Below are positions 1 to 15,133 of a DNA stretch of 64,000 bases, in pieces. This stretch comes from Azolla caroliniana (Eukaryota > Polypodiophyta). The first letter of the stretch is position 1, and every line of letters starts with the position of its first letter. The stretch is from positions 2,976,001 through 3,040,000 of the forward strand of contig JBHGNT010000005.1 in the NCBI GenBank assembly GCA_043228905.1. The letters run 5' to 3'. Under the pieces are notes generated by a model, which was not told the DNA's origin, ran no database searches, and saw only the letters and a program-made list of their open reading frames with translations. The translations under genes and the position numbers were made by a program.

Positions 1-2237
1 AAACCATTGCTTGGTTAAAAAGCCATTGTCTTAATGAAATCATGTGTGTGCTTTAAAGACAATATGCCCATTTATGTGCTCCATCATTTCACTAGCCATT
101 AAGGTACAATTGGGGTGATGATAAGGCGATGTTTTCTTGCTACTTATTTTCTAATTATGGAGTATTGCAAGAAAACAAGGCTCATGACCACATGGTGGAT
201 ATCTATGAAATATACATCGATTGCAGGTAATTATGGCAGTTAGTATATTGTGGGTTTGGAAGATGAAGCTATAAGGAAGATTAGTTGAATGTGCACCGGG
301 GTGAAAGGGGCTCACACAAAGATTATGCCCATTTTTCTTATGAAAATTGAGCTATGGTATAAACTAACTGCAGGATAAGACAGATAAGTGGAAGATTCAT
401 ATCAAAGATCACCATGTCAGGGACATTATTGTATGGATTGGCATAATGGGTTAATTACTTTGTTAAGAAGACATGATAATTTATTGTATTAATATAGAAA
501 ACACTATATTTCTAGAGTTAAATCCCCAAAGCTTAGTTTTTTCATTGTTTTGTTGTGGGTATAGGATTCATACTATATGGTATTTAACATTTATTTTGTT
601 TTTTGTTAGAAGTAAATCTTGGAGTGACTTTTGCTTGTTCAATATGAGTGACCGTAATATGACCTCAATCTAAACAAGTTATGGACAGCAGGCATGGATC
701 TCTAATTGTTAAAGACTCATGCAAGGCCGTCATAAGAATTACTTGTAGTTAGCATTCCTTCTATGGTTGTAGACTTGTAGTATCAGCATGAGTGCCAACT
801 TCCAACTATTTGAGCAATCAACCAAGTCAAGTAATATAAGCAATCTCTTGAATTTACTAAAACGTAAGCGTTTTGCTGAACTTGTAGATAGTAAAGTAAA
901 ACACAAGATATAGAAATCTAACAATATGTATGTACTTCAGCCCTTAATTTTTCCTATAGGTGGTTCCATTTTCTCACACCAACTGAATTTTGTAGTTTAG
1001 CCATTAGTTTTACCCTGATGGTTTCATTTTCGGATACCAAATGAGTTTTCTAATTTTCAACGAACTTTATAGAAATCCCAATTATATTGGAATGAAGTAT
1101 GTATGTAATAATGTATCTATTGCAATACATTCAATGGAGAGGAGGGAAATCATAGTAATAATCATGGAGCTCTTTACTCTTAGAAAATTCATTCCCATCT
1201 GAGTGTGTGTGATATGTATATATTTCCACGATCATTAACCCAGCCAGATCCTAGAAAAAAGGTATATTTGTCTTAGCTTAATAGAAGTAATTTCAGGAAG
1301 TCTCGAAATGGATAATAGTGTTTTTCTACGCATGTTCGGATTGCAGGTCCTGCACCGCTGTTTAGGGTTAAGAGTTTGGGTTTTATGACTGAAGGTTTTA
1401 TGCAGAGTGACTGAAAGGGACACGGAACACTCTCTCAGAGGAAGAAAGGTGGGCTCTTTTTCTTTGAGATCTCGTATATTGACCTAATTACTTATAGAGA
1501 GGAGGGAATTGCAGAAGGTTTTGTGGATCGCTGTCTTGCGCACAAATGTAAAAAGCTTGAAAATGTTTGAAAATGGCTTTTCTTCTATGATCCTGTGGTT
1601 TTCTTTCTTTCTTAGTTCGGAAACTCATCATTCCCTCCCCATGTATTCTGTTTCTCAATAAGTTAACGTAGAAGAAGATAATTTATTCTCCTTTATGGTT
1701 CTCATCCATATTAGTAATTACATGCATCAACCCTCGGAGAACACCCTATATACAGAGCTTATAGACATATTCTTACCCCTTTTGTATGCATACACGGAAT
1801 CTATAGCTCGTGTATTTGTAGCCCCTTATCTGAATCATACAAATTTAGTCAGTTTTTTTTATATTTATGTACTTGAAGACTTGTCTGAGTAGGTTTCCAA
1901 ATCCACAAATCTCGTCTTTATACAAAACCCCAACTGTTCTTTTTCACACTTTTCGTAAAATTGCGTACAAATTTGTAATGTAGAGATTTTCCTAATCTAG
2001 TATGGCATTTCTAAGCAATTGAAGACATTCCTAAGTAGGGTTGCAACACCAGAATTATTCCCTTGATAAAAACGTTCCAAATATTGTTTCAGATTTTTAG
2101 TAAGATTTTCATACAATGTAGGTTACTTTGAACCTGCCATTACCCCATCTCAAAACTGTGATAAAGTGGTGGTCATTAGAAGCCCTTTTCTGTCCATAAT
2201 TATAGGGGTTTTGATACAGGAGGAAAACACACTTGCT
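1..2237. other. Upstream intergenic region, no gene recognised
   Basis: I see only short, AT-rich open frames here and none resembles a protein family convincingly. A weak PPR-like word occurs near 115-240 but was not accepted (see rejected items). The last part must hold the promoter and 5' leader of the RIT1 gene that starts at 2238. I cannot point to a clear TATA box. Confidence 0.6.
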
Positions 2238-4816
2238 ATGGCAGTGGAGGAGGATTTGAGCAGCCAAAGCAGCATTTACAAGGTCTCGCGGAGGATTAAA
2301 AAGAAGGATCAGCAGTCACTCTACAATTCCTTGCGCTCCATTTATGAGGATGCCAAGTTTGTGGGTGAGATTCGGGAACTTTGGCCGCATCTTCCTCTCC
2401 TCGCAAATCTCCGATGTGGCCTCTGGTACTCACCCTCCTTCCACCCCATGCCATGCTACTTCAAGTCCACTGACGGTCATGCCGCCAACTGCTCCTTCAA
2501 CCCCACCCGCCTCAACCTCCATGTTGCCCTCTTGGCAGGTACATTAATTGTATTATAATTGTGTTCTGTATTTTGCATTATTTCCTGTGATAGAGAATGA
2601 GAGAAAAGGGGATGAACTAAGCGCATAATTGTTCAATATATTTGCTCTTTCTTGGATAGACCGGGGCAGGTTGAGAAATAAAGAAAACCTTAGTGTTTTT
2701 TTTGATATTATATGCTTTGATCTAATGTTTTTCCACCTCCCCTGTTATCTATTATTACATGGAAATGCAATGCCCTTCATCTGATCATTCTTGCAGCTCA
2801 GAGAGGTGGCTGCTTCATTGTTGATGCGACGAGGCAAGGAAAGCGCTTCCCAGATAGCTTCTCCAAGACAATCCCCATTTGGTCTTGTGTTCTGAACCGT
2901 GCTGTGAATGAGTATAGGAAATCTCATGATAATGTGGATGGGGATATGACGGGTTGCAGTGAAACTCCTGAAGCAAACCGAAGAAGCTGGGATTGCTCAC
3001 TTCATCTTCCGCTGTGGGTTTCAGAGAATGAGAAAGAGAACATTGAAAAAAAGATAGACACATGGGTTGGTATCCTACATGCAGCTAATGCAGACATAGC
3101 GTCTTTATCTAAGGAATTGAAGAAACCTCTCCAACCATTATGGATATCCCAGAAAAGTGTAATTTGGTTGAATGAAGTTCCGGATGCAGCATCCTGGCCT
3201 TTCACACCCCTCATTCTTGTATCTGCTTCACAACCTTCTGCACACATACAACGGATGACTGATGGAGAATGTGGATGGAGTTATATCCCTGGTGCAGCAG
3301 ATGATGAGGAGAGTTGGGCTCGAGGATTGACGCCACCATTGTTTTGGAAGCATGCTGTCAATCTCATCCAGAGTTCACCTGATGAGTGTAACAGGATGGT
3401 AGCAGAGATTGTTGAGCGGGATCGCGTGTCAAGAGCATATCAGGGAATTGAAACAAGCCAGGTCAGAATAAGACCTGCAAAGGAAAATTGGAGCAAGTCT
3501 CGACAAGACATTGTGCATACAGATATGGTTGAAATTCTAAATGGGAGGATTGAGAGCGCACAAGTTGATCAAAAGCTAGGCTTCTATTGGATTGGTGACA
3601 CGAAACTCGCAGTCGGGAATGCCCTTTCTGGTATGTTTTATAATAAAGCTATATGCTTTTATTATGATTTTTGCAGAACATCAGTGCTGTGAAATTTTTG
3701 AATATGGATGTAGGTCAGTCCGAAAGCGTAGTGGGGCTATTTGATTGTGTTATAAACTGTGGTGTAGAGTTAGGCAAGCCAGTGTGCTCTCAGCCAAATG
3801 CATATCTCTGTCTTCCACTGGTGGTATGTATGTTGTATGTACACGTGTATCAGTTATATTGTGTATCTATCATAGCAAGATTATATATTAGTAAATTGCT
3901 CACCTGATGTTATAGGCATTAAACATTATTATAGTGGAATGTACCAGTTTGTTCATTATTGTAGATGGTAGAAGATCCAACAGAGTTTATGTCTAGAAAC
4001 CCTCTTCACCCACACCATATGATGAGGAAAAGCTCCGCAATACCTTGTGTTCTCTTTATTTCCCCAATGACCCTGTCTCTTAACAATTATATGGTCAATT
4101 TATACCCTATTTATTCAAATTATATGTGCTATTTGAGCAGTTATACGGTCAATTTGTTCCTTTTTCTCATTTACACATGCTATTTCATCCGTTGTATGGT
4201 GAATTCACCTCATTTCTCTGTTGACCAAGGGCATTGGGAAAGTAAAGAAATCATCGGTACTTCAGATCTTTTCCCTATTGTAAGAGCTTTGGTTTTTTGC
4301 AGGATTGTAAGCATGACCGCTTCTCCCTGCAGAATCATTTGCTCTTTGTTGTTGCATATGCAAGGGAAAAGCTTAAACAACATGATGCAATACTCATTGT
4401 ATGTGCAAATGGTATGTATGTATGTACATATATGGCTTTTACAGAAGGTTTGGTTTTATAATTGCAATCTAGAATGACCAGGCCTTTTTCTGTCTTTCAG
4501 GAGAGGACTTGAGCATTTGCATTTGCTTAGTAATTTTGCTTTCACTCTTCAATGAAGAAGGTTATGATAAATGATGTGTTAATCATGCTAAATTTCCCTA
4601 GCATTGACTTAAATGAATGGAGCATTTATCATTTTCTTGGAATTCACAGGTGTCTTTGATGATGGTTTGACATTTGGAAAGAGTAGCATATCGAAATGGG
4701 ATGTTCGCCAACGACTTGTTTACCTTTGTAGATTTGCTCCCAATGCAAGGCCCTCTCGAGGGAATTTACGCCAGATTTATAATTTCTTGTTGGGAGCGCA
4801 AGTGCAAACGAAGTAA
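2238..4816 (+). CDS. RIT1: tRNA A64-2'-O-ribosylphosphate transferase (Rit1 family), six exons
   Basis: Rit1 adds a 2'-O-ribosyl phosphate to A64 of initiator tRNA-Met, which keeps this tRNA out of elongation. Exons by splice sites and phase: 2238-2538, 2797-3630, 3714-3823, 4303-4411, 4501-4560, 4650-4816. Together they give 526 residues, close to the roughly 510 of the yeast enzyme. Exons 1-2 encode the N-terminal Rit1 domain (RCGLWY, DGHAANCSFNPTRLNLH, GGCFIVDATRQGKRFPDS, PLWVSENE, GLTPPLFWKH). Exons 3-6 encode the phosphatase-like C-terminal domain (YLCLPLV, HDRFSLQNHL, CANGEDLSICICL, RPSRGNLRQIYNFL). The start is the ATG before AVEEDLSSQ; an in-frame upstream extension to 2166 has no family support. 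The start of exon 3 is the least certain boundary: an acceptor at 3676 is also present but leads to a stop. Substrate assignment rests on family knowledge. Confidence 0.9.
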
Positions 4817-7007
4817 AAACAGTGTAATCCAAACATACAAACTCGTAACCATGCTATAATTGAGAAAAGCAGCAATCTAATCTAGTGCATCGATTATGGA
4901 TAGTTATCTCGATAGAAACTACTTTCCTTTGTGTAGTTGTAATAGAGGGTCTTCCCTGTAGTGCTATACGTTTAGCGGTCAGCATGTTTTCCATGTACTT
5001 TCTCTCCTTGTATATGTAATTCACACTAATTTTGTTATCAGTATGTCTTTTTTGGGGCAAATTTTTATAGGCGCTTGTGAAATCCTGTCAAACTTTGACA
5101 ACATTCTTGAGCAGGCTTCAATGCTTGAATAACATATTTGTTTTCTCCGGACATGTCATATGGTATTCAAAAGACAATCTGTCCAACTATCCCAAAGGTT
5201 GAACTGCAAGAGAATAGGAATGTTTCAATCTGTGCTATCATCATAAGATATGATACTAATGTAGTCACTCCATTAAAAGAAAGTGTCACTTTATTCTAAC
5301 AATGAAATATTGTATAGGATTTAGTGAACAAAACGTTATGAATATGTTAAAGTTGAATGTCCTATGTCGTCACTAATTATCCATTGCTCAATTGCATAAG
5401 AAATGTCCGACCCAAAAAACTTGTTTCTTGTTTGAAGGCACATTGCAATCTTCTTTAACACATTTTGCAATGTACTTCTATATTTTATTGTCTATAAGAC
5501 ATTATTTAAAGAATGTGAACATGCACATCTTGGAAGAAACACAATTCACAATCATAAAAGAGCAACAATATTATAAATGAAAGAATTAGTGAGTCAATAC
5601 CATGCACTATGGAATTTACACATAATACACATTTTTGATATTTTTGAAATGAAACTAGTTGAGGTGGAGTAATTCACTTGTCCACTATCAACACCAAGAA
5701 GAGAAGAAGAATCAACAAAAGACTTCACAATCGTATATTTGTTGAATTCAAAATGAATATGACCATGAAATCATTTGGATGGCATATAGTTTTCATATGG
5801 ATACTAGATAATCATTGCTGAATGGTGTGAGTGATCTAAATTGACTATAACCCCATGATTGATGTATGTCACATATTGTTTGAATCAATAGAAAATATTA
5901 GTGAGTTCAAATTGATGGCCAATTGCGTTAACTCAATTGGTGATATTAAACCTCCTAATACATTTACATGGAAAAATAAAAACCTTCTTACCAATGACAA
6001 TGTTGATGAGATTCTTGTACCTCTTGTTGATCAAAACAACAATGTAAAAAAACACAAATTGAAGAAAGGCCAACTAATTTTTAAACACAATTTGATATAG
6101 ATCTAGCTTATAATGGAATTTGTCGCTCTTTGATTGCAAAAAGAAGCAACAACAAATGAAAATGTAGAATCAAGTCATTTTTCTATCCAATTACAAATAG
6201 GCAATGTAAAAGTTATTTTGTCATAAAAGAGGTCATGTTTGATAAGTCATCTTTGGCATGAAGACCAATCAGAATAAGCATAACATCAGTTGGATCTTGC
6301 CACATGATCATCTTAGGCATCAAAAACCATTGAAGGAAATTTTGGTGCTATATGTGACCAATATGGTCAAAGAGTAAACTACCAAGACAATGGTTGATGA
6401 GCAAACCACAATACATTACCACTGAAGTTGAAAAGCCAATGGGAACCACTAAGTAAGGTTTTCGAGCCATCCCTAATCTAGGATCACTAATGTTGAAAAG
6501 CATATGGCGACCCCTAAGATTGAAAAAGCAAGCCATAATCACCGAGTTAAAAAACCTAGGGGGGTAGCGCAAGACAGACGCCTTGTAACCCCAACTCGAG
6601 AAACCAAACAAGAACTCATGGCTTACCCCACCAAAGCTCATGCTCGATAGGCAACATTTAGAACCAACTAAGAAGAGAAAAACCGATATCTCGTGAATCT
6701 TGTCACGATAATGCCACATAAAGATGGGTCATCGACGACATCTAGTCCGAGCTGATGTTTCCTCCACTTGAGTGAGTCAAGAGAGATTGTTGCTTTCCAA
6801 TTGATCGATAAAGTATGCATGTATCGCTCATTTTACAAGAAGGAAGCTCGGTCCACTTGTTTTCTCACGTCTACATATATATACATACATACATACATAT
6901 ATATATTATATTTCTGTAGATTTGTTTCGTTGTGTATGCCAACCGTACGGAATGCAGAGGTAGAGGGGAGATCTTCTCTTTAAAATGAATGGAGAGGGAG
7001 AGTGTTG
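4817..7007. other. Intergenic region between RIT1 and the PPR gene
   Basis: No gene recognised. An 81-codon frame at 5855-6100 (+) and a 123-codon frame at 6348-6719 (-) have no recognisable domain. They are probably chance frames or remnants of an unidentified repeat. A TA/TACA simple repeat lies at about 6873-6910, roughly 100 bp before the PPR start codon. Confidence 0.5.
6873..6910. repeat. TA/TACA microsatellite
   Basis: Alternating TATA and TACA units occur shortly upstream of the PPR gene. It is a simple repeat with no coding content. Confidence 0.8.
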
Positions 7008-9191
7008 ATGGGCACTCTACTTTCATTGAGTTTCCTGTGGTTTCTTAGAGTTAACATTAGGTCAATCAATAGTAGTGCTCTTTACCCTGCCCTCAATGAG
7101 TGCATAATCAAGAAAAACCTTACAAAGGGCAGAGTATTGCATGCTTTGATAACAGAGCATGGATTGGAAACACATACTTTCTGGGGAAGTCATTTAGTTA
7201 GGATGTATGCTTCTTGTGAGAGACTGCTTGAGGTAGACCTTGTGTTTGAAAGATTGCCTCAAAAGAATGTATTCACATGGGGTATCTCAATCCTTGCACA
7301 TGCTAGAGTAGGCGAAGCTAACAAGTCCATAGAGCTTTACGATTTGATGAAAACTTCACATGTTCATCCCAATCAATGTGTGTATGTGGCAGTCATCAAA
7401 GCTTGTGCCATTGCAAGATCCTTGTGTGATGGTATGGTAATCCATTCGAGAATTATCGAAGATGGGCTAGTGGAGGATTTGCACATTGCAAGTGCTTTGA
7501 TTGGAATGTATTCCAAATGTGGGAAGCTTTGTGAATCAGAGAATATCCTAGTGCTCTGTCCGTCAAAAAATGTCGTTATGTGGAATTCAATGCTTGCAGC
7601 ATGTGCTGAACATGGCCATGGTAACAAAGCAATTCGGGTTTTCTTCAGAATGATACGGGATGGTACGCGAGCTGATCAAGTCACATACTTGAACCTTCTC
7701 AAAGCGTGCTCAGTGTCAAATACTCTGTTATATGTAAAAAGGGAGGTTCATGCCAAGATTGTTGCAGATGGTTTCGATACTGATGTTTTTATTGGTAGCA
7801 CTCTTATTGATATGTATTGTAGGTCCACAAACAATATTGAAGATGCATGGGTAGTGTTTTATTTTTTGACTTCAAGGACAGTTGTCACATGGAATGCTAT
7901 GATGAGAGGCCTTGTTCAAAATGGGTTTTCTCAAGAGGTCTTTCGGCTTTTTCAGCAATTGATCCACATTGGTATCCAACCTGATAGTGATACATACACT
8001 AGTGTTATCAAAGCATGTGCTAATAATCCATTCTCATCGGATCAAGGGAGATTCGTTCACACAGTTATTGATTGGACTATTTGGGGATTGGATCCTTTCA
8101 TCATCAGTGCTCTTATAAGCATGTATGTCATATGTGGACAGATAGAGTTAGCAAATAGGTTGTTTGAGGAATTCTCAGTAAGGAACATTGTTATCTGGAA
8201 TGCATTGATGTCAGCATATATCCAACAGGGAGACATATGGAAGGTGTTTGACCTCTTTCAACAAATGTTGCTGGAAGGTGTTGAACCAGATAGGGTTACC
8301 TTTCTAAATGTGCTAAAGGTATGTTCCATCTTTGGTGACTTAAGCATAGGACATCTTCTACATTCTCTTGTTCTACAGCTTGGATTGATGAAAGACATCT
8401 TCATTGGAAGCGTCCTTGTTGAAATGTATTGCAGTTTGGGGTGTCCTGATTATGCATATCAAGTGCTCAAGGTGTTGCCAACAAGGAACAATGTGACATG
8501 GAACACAATGATTTCCGGATATGCTGAGCATGGAGACTTTAGGATGGCTTTCCATGTCTTCCAAGCAATGTATGGGGATGGTGTACAAGCCGATAATATC
8601 ACATATTCTAGCATTTTAAAAGCTTGTGTTGGTGCCACTTTCCTTGGGCAAGGTAGGTTGATTCATTTTCTTGCTGCTTCAAGTAGCGGGGACCAAGATT
8701 GGGTTGTCTGTCATAGTCTCATCCACATGTATACTGAATCTGGGAGCTTCTTGGATGCCAACAAAGTGTTCGAAAGCTTGAGTGAGAAGAACATAGTTGC
8801 ATGCAACAGCATGATTTCAGGATATGCTCGATATGGAGATTATTCCATGGCAGTTCAGTTCTTCCAACGGATAATATCAGAGGGTATCAAACCAGATGAC
8901 ATGACATTTTTTGGTCTCTTGTCAGCTTGCAGCCATGCGGTTCGGGTCCAAGAAGCATGTATTCATATCAATGCTATGGTAGAAAACCATGGCATAAAAC
9001 CCTCTTGTGGCCACCTCTACAGTGTGGCTGATCTCTTGGCCCGGATGGGCTGCTTGAACGAAGCAGAAACAATCGTCCGGACAATACCAATTGTTGAGCA
9101 TCTTCATGTTGGATGTTTGTCTTTAATCGGCCATAGTGGAAAGTATGGTCATATCGATCAAGCGAGACGATTCTTTAATTATGTACTGTGA
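7008..9191 (+). CDS. Pentatricopeptide repeat protein (PLS-type, no DYW domain), intronless
   Basis: The 727-residue intronless reading frame starts at the ATG of MGTLLSL; two non-ATG codons just upstream are in frame but are not starts. It consists of about six blocks of roughly 100 residues, each with the PLS-type pattern of a WN-containing repeat followed by a D-x-x-T repeat. Examples are NVVMWNSMLAACAEHG, TVVTWNAMMRGLVQNG, NIVIWNALMSAYIQQG and NVTWNTMISGYAEHGD, with LLKACS, VIKACA and VLKVCS at block ends. The C-terminus (ARMGCLNEAETIVRTIP) resembles the beginning of an E domain and then stops, with no E2 or DYW deaminase region and none in frame downstream. Such proteins bind organellar RNA by repeat residues and usually act in editing, splicing or stabilisation. 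The hydrophobic, Arg-containing N-terminus fits an organellar presequence, but the target RNA and compartment cannot be read from the sequence. Confidence 0.85.
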   Translation: MGTLLSLSFLWFLRVNIRSINSSALYPALNECIIKKNLTKGRVLHALITEHGLETHTFWGSHLVRMYASCERLLEVDLVFERLPQKNVFTWGISILAHARVGEANKSIELYDLMKTSHVHPNQCVYVAVIKACAIARSLCDGMVIHSRIIEDGLVEDLHIASALIGMYSKCGKLCESENILVLCPSKNVVMWNSMLAACAEHGHGNKAIRVFFRMIRDGTRADQVTYLNLLKACSVSNTLLYVKREVHAKIVADGFDTDVFIGSTLIDMYCRSTNNIEDAWVVFYFLTSRTVVTWNAMMRGLVQNGFSQEVFRLFQQLIHIGIQPDSDTYTSVIKACANNPFSSDQGRFVHTVIDWTIWGLDPFIISALISMYVICGQIELANRLFEEFSVRNIVIWNALMSAYIQQGDIWKVFDLFQQMLLEGVEPDRVTFLNVLKVCSIFGDLSIGHLLHSLVLQLGLMKDIFIGSVLVEMYCSLGCPDYAYQVLKVLPTRNNVTWNTMISGYAEHGDFRMAFHVFQAMYGDGVQADNITYSSILKACVGATFLGQGRLIHFLAASSSGDQDWVVCHSLIHMYTESGSFLDANKVFESLSEKNIVACNSMISGYARYGDYSMAVQFFQRIISEGIKPDDMTFFGLLSACSHAVRVQEACIHINAMVENHGIKPSCGHLYSVADLLARMGCLNEAETIVRTIPIVEHLHVGCLSLIGHSGKYGHIDQARRFFNYVL

Positions 9192-9334
9192 TGATTAATT
9201 CCGAAGATGATGTATCGGAGTCAACGAAAAGATGCGTGTACTCAAAAGGCAATTCAAATGATGCATCATACATCAAAACCTATAGGTCTTTAGGTTGATG
9301 AGTGGAGTGTCGATGCGTCGATGTATGTATATAT

Positions 9335-9550
9335 CAATAGCACCCATGTTCACACAGATGTCGGTATGAGATTGTGTCCTCTATTGTCCTATGACATTGA
9401 ATAGAGGCACCTGCATGAGGTGAGTAAAATCCATGAGCTAACCAATAGCACCCTTGTGCACTAGACATCCATATGTGATGTGTCCTCGTATGCCTTATCA
9501 CATTTTGCATCGAACATTTGCAAGAGGTGAGTAAAAACTGTGCACATTCC
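9335..9550. repeat. Diverged two-unit tandem repeat, about 108 bp period
   Basis: The words CAATAGCACCC and GAGGTGAGTAAAA recur with a spacing of about 108 bp, with many substitutions between the two units. It lies just downstream of the PPR gene. No coding content is seen. Confidence 0.5.
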
Positions 9551-11907
9551 GTGAACAAGAGTGGTGGATGGTGGCATCAACCTTCAGGTATGATAAAAAT
9601 CAAGTTTTGCTATGTTGATGCATATGCTTTACACCATTTACTTTGTCATTATCGAGGGCGAAAAGGAAACAAGGGATCCCATGGCTCCATTCAGTTTCTA
9701 AAATTAAGAAATTTTCATTCTTGTGGAGATTATAACGACTGTTTTTACAGGATCCTCATAATGATGGTTTATATGTAGCTGTTGTACCCCAAATATTTGC
9801 AAATAGCTCATAATTCTCAGAAAGTCTTTGGGTAAACATTGTATCAAAGACATAAATATTAAGCTTTTCGGGTTAAGGCATGACCCATGGGTCATACTTT
9901 TATACCCAATTTTCTTAGAGATGACAAAACCCATCGGACTCCATGATTGATATTGGTTAGACACACTCTTCAAGGAACGATATAGTACCATATAGCATTA
10001 CTTCATGAATAATGGATTCATAAATGACACCATAGTCTATGTTTTCTTTTGACAACTCAACATTAAAGCGTCTTAATAAAACATAATCACATAATGAAAC
10101 TTTCTTTTAGTGAATATCATTTCTTATCCTTCTCATAAACTTGGGAAAACTTAATCTTCATCATCTCTATAATCACATACATTTAAGATAAAACAATCAA
10201 ATAAAAAAAATTGTATAATATGTAAGGTTTGTTATTTTTTATGATTAACTTGCTTTGTGTTTCTTGAATGAAATGTTTCACATATCAAAAGACAAAATGC
10301 TATAATGATGTAAGATGGCTCTTAAACAAGAAATAATTAGAAGTGATGAGTTTTCTACTTCTATTGTGTGAAGTGACTTATATAGAGTAATGATGAAACC
10401 AAAATATAAGTCAGGTGAAGAGGACTTAGCTTAAACTACCTTCCCATGGGACTAAACATTGGTTATGTAGATAAAGGGAGATGCATAAATATGTTGGGGT
10501 TGAAAAGTGATATTCTCAAACAAGAAGCTTGAAAAGATGGTGCACCATTTTGCTTTGCTTGTAATATCTGTCAAAGATCTGACAATTCTCTCAATAAAGG
10601 GAAGCAGATAACATGTTCGTGCTACTAAATGCCCTTAGTTTGAAAATAATCGCAGGCATGTGTATTCGTATATCAAGAATAATTCTATGTCCTTTTTTCT
10701 TATTATGATAGAGACTCGACATACATCTTTATTGGGAGAATATGACACAATACGGTCATTTTCTCCCAATAAATATGACCCTAGAGGTTCATGAAAAGCA
10801 CTAGAGGTCGATGATGCGCAGAGGCCCCATGCTTGAAGGGAGAGCACATACACTCTCTTTTTTTCCACTTGCATGCTTGTTTAACATACAAAGGTCCTTC
10901 AAAGACATCCGCACGATTGTAACAAACTTTAAACAACCCAATAAAATTGTCAAGTTGTCAATAAAAAAAGCTACTAATAATCCCTCTAACAATGATTTCT
11001 CCCTTGTGTGATATGAAAAGAACCTTACCAAATGATAAAGTTTGTCAATTTCATGGTCATTCATACCCAACACAAAACAAAGAACAACACATTAGTGGTT
11101 AACATATTTGGCCTTGATTCACTAACAATTAAATCTTAATTAGGAAAGTTATTGATGCTCTATTTATGCTTTGTGTCACAACATATGATGTGATACAACA
11201 CATCAATTTCATGGGGACACACACATTGGGCCTTACTACTATGAACTATATTATGGGAGGCTATTTGGCCTACTCTCATAATCAACCATTTAATATAGTC
11301 ATTTGTATGTTCGTAAGAAATGTTTGCTGCAAGTATTGATTGTTATTCTAGGATGTTATATTTGGAGCATGTATTAAGATTGTTGCTCCTAAGATGTTAA
11401 TTTGTTCAAACATTCGAGACACATTCTCAAGGTCATAGCCCTTGATGCACACATTGACATGGCCTAGGTCATAACTAGAGCATTGGGGCATGAGAGGTAG
11501 CTCATCCAATATACACTTGCTAGCACGCCTATGGTTGTCGAGGTCAAAATCTACTTAACTTGTCCCTATACATAGCAATTGAATGTTGAGCATCTTTCTG
11601 TCTCTATATTCACACAGTTCTATGATACAAGGTTAATCCCCTTTCATCCCCTAGTGTGCTAGTTGGACTTGGTATTGTGTGCGACAACACTAAAACCTTA
11701 GTGGTCCTAGAAGGCTACCCTTGTCTTGACAAACGTGCACGTGCTAAAATAACGAGATTGATAATGAAAGGCAATCAATCACTGATAACCCTAGAGTTGG
11801 GACTCAGGAGCCATGTTATGAGAACGTGGAAAGTCATGGAAAAGGGGAAATTGGTCTTTGTTTTTCGAGTACACACATTGGAAACTCGGGGAGTTCGACG
11901 TGTTGGG

Positions 11908-11910
<3 letters not shown>

Positions 11911-11956
<46 letters not shown>
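11911..11956. repeat. GA microsatellite (about 23 units)
   Basis: An uninterrupted GA dinucleotide run. On the minus strand it follows directly after the SINE-like sequence at 11957-12085 and could be its simple-repeat tail. Confidence 0.95.
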
Positions 11957-11957
<1 letters not shown>

Positions 11958-12085
11958 CCAAATGACCACCTACATTCCACAGTGGCATTGTATGGAGTAA
12001 CTGAGAGGTGAGTAGAGTTGGGTTTCGAACCCAAGACATGGTATGGTGGCTTGTAGTGTAACAACTTACCAATAGAGTAAGCTAA
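11957..12085 (-). mobile_element. Possible tRNA-derived SINE head
   Basis: On the minus strand there is an A-box-like word (TAGCTTACTCTATTGG) at about 12070-12085. About 50 bp later comes a perfect B-box-like word (GGGTTCGAAACCC) near 12019-12031. This is the layout of a tRNA-type internal Pol III promoter. The 3' side runs directly into a CT simple repeat on this strand, as in some SINEs. The fold is not a clean cloverleaf, so a functional tRNA gene is unlikely. SINE identity is inference from two promoter boxes; no second copy was found in the window. Confidence 0.4.
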
Positions 12086-12206
12086 TTACGATAACAAAGA
12101 AAAAGAGAGAGGTTCCAACCAGGCTGGCTTACAAGAAGAAAAGAAGAAGAAAGACATGTTATTTATTTATTTTTATGCGCACAAGAGATGGAGATGGGTC
12201 ATACAG

Positions 12207-12231
12207 ATACATACATACATACATACATACA

Positions 12232-12260
<29 letters not shown>
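12207..12260. repeat. ATAC microsatellite
   Basis: About 13 ATAC units upstream of the beta-amylase start codon. A second, shorter ATAC run follows at about 12345-12372. Confidence 0.95.
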
Positions 12261-12262
<2 letters not shown>

Positions 12263-12344
12263 GTATTTCCTTTTTGTTCCCAAAAGGAAAAGCGTGAATA
12301 ACAAACAAGGGAGACAGACAGAGAGGGAGATTTCGTTTTTTCTC

Positions 12345-12372
12345 TATACATACATACATACATACATACATA
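12345..12372. repeat. Second ATAC microsatellite
   Basis: A short ATAC run 135 bp upstream of the beta-amylase ATG, probably within the 5' leader or core promoter region. Confidence 0.85.
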
Positions 12373-12507
12373 TGTATCTATCTAATATCTATGAATCTTT
12401 GGATATCGCAGAGGCTCCCTGCAGGTGCCAATTATCGTCTCTGTTTCCAAGTCTTCTTCTTCTTCATCATCACCATCCTGAAACTTTCTCAACGGACATA
12501 GATAGCT

Positions 12508-15133
<2,626 letters not shown>

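Larger units (their letters stand above)
9192..12507. other. Intergenic region with simple repeats and a SINE-like head
   Basis: No protein-coding gene recognised. It contains a diverged two-unit tandem repeat near 9335-9550, a long GA microsatellite, a tRNA-like SINE head at about 11957-12085 on the minus strand, and two ATAC microsatellites just before the beta-amylase gene. Open frames across the GA and ATAC tracts are artefacts of the repeats. Confidence 0.6.

Noticed and set aside
115-240. A plus-strand frame reading YGVLQENKAHDHMVDIYE, reminiscent of the HxxCMVDLLGRAG region near the end of plant PPR proteins.
   Set aside because: Only a few residues match, stops lie close on both sides, and no neighbouring PPR repeat is readable.
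3965-4477. A 170-codon frame overlapping RIT1 exon 4.
   Set aside because: Most of it is RIT1 intron. The conserved KHDRFSLQNHL and CANGEDLS words occur in the other frame, with proper splice sites.
5855-6719. Two frames between RIT1 and the PPR gene, 81 and 123 codons.
   Set aside because: No domain, no splice context and no start context; probably chance frames or unknown repeat remnants.
11656-12072. Several frames of Arg-Glu or Leu-Ser repeats on both strands.
   Set aside because: They are translations of the GA microsatellite.
12019-12085. A functional tRNA gene on the minus strand.
   Set aside because: The A and B boxes are present, but no acceptor stem or clean anticodon arm can be drawn. 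A SINE head is more likely.
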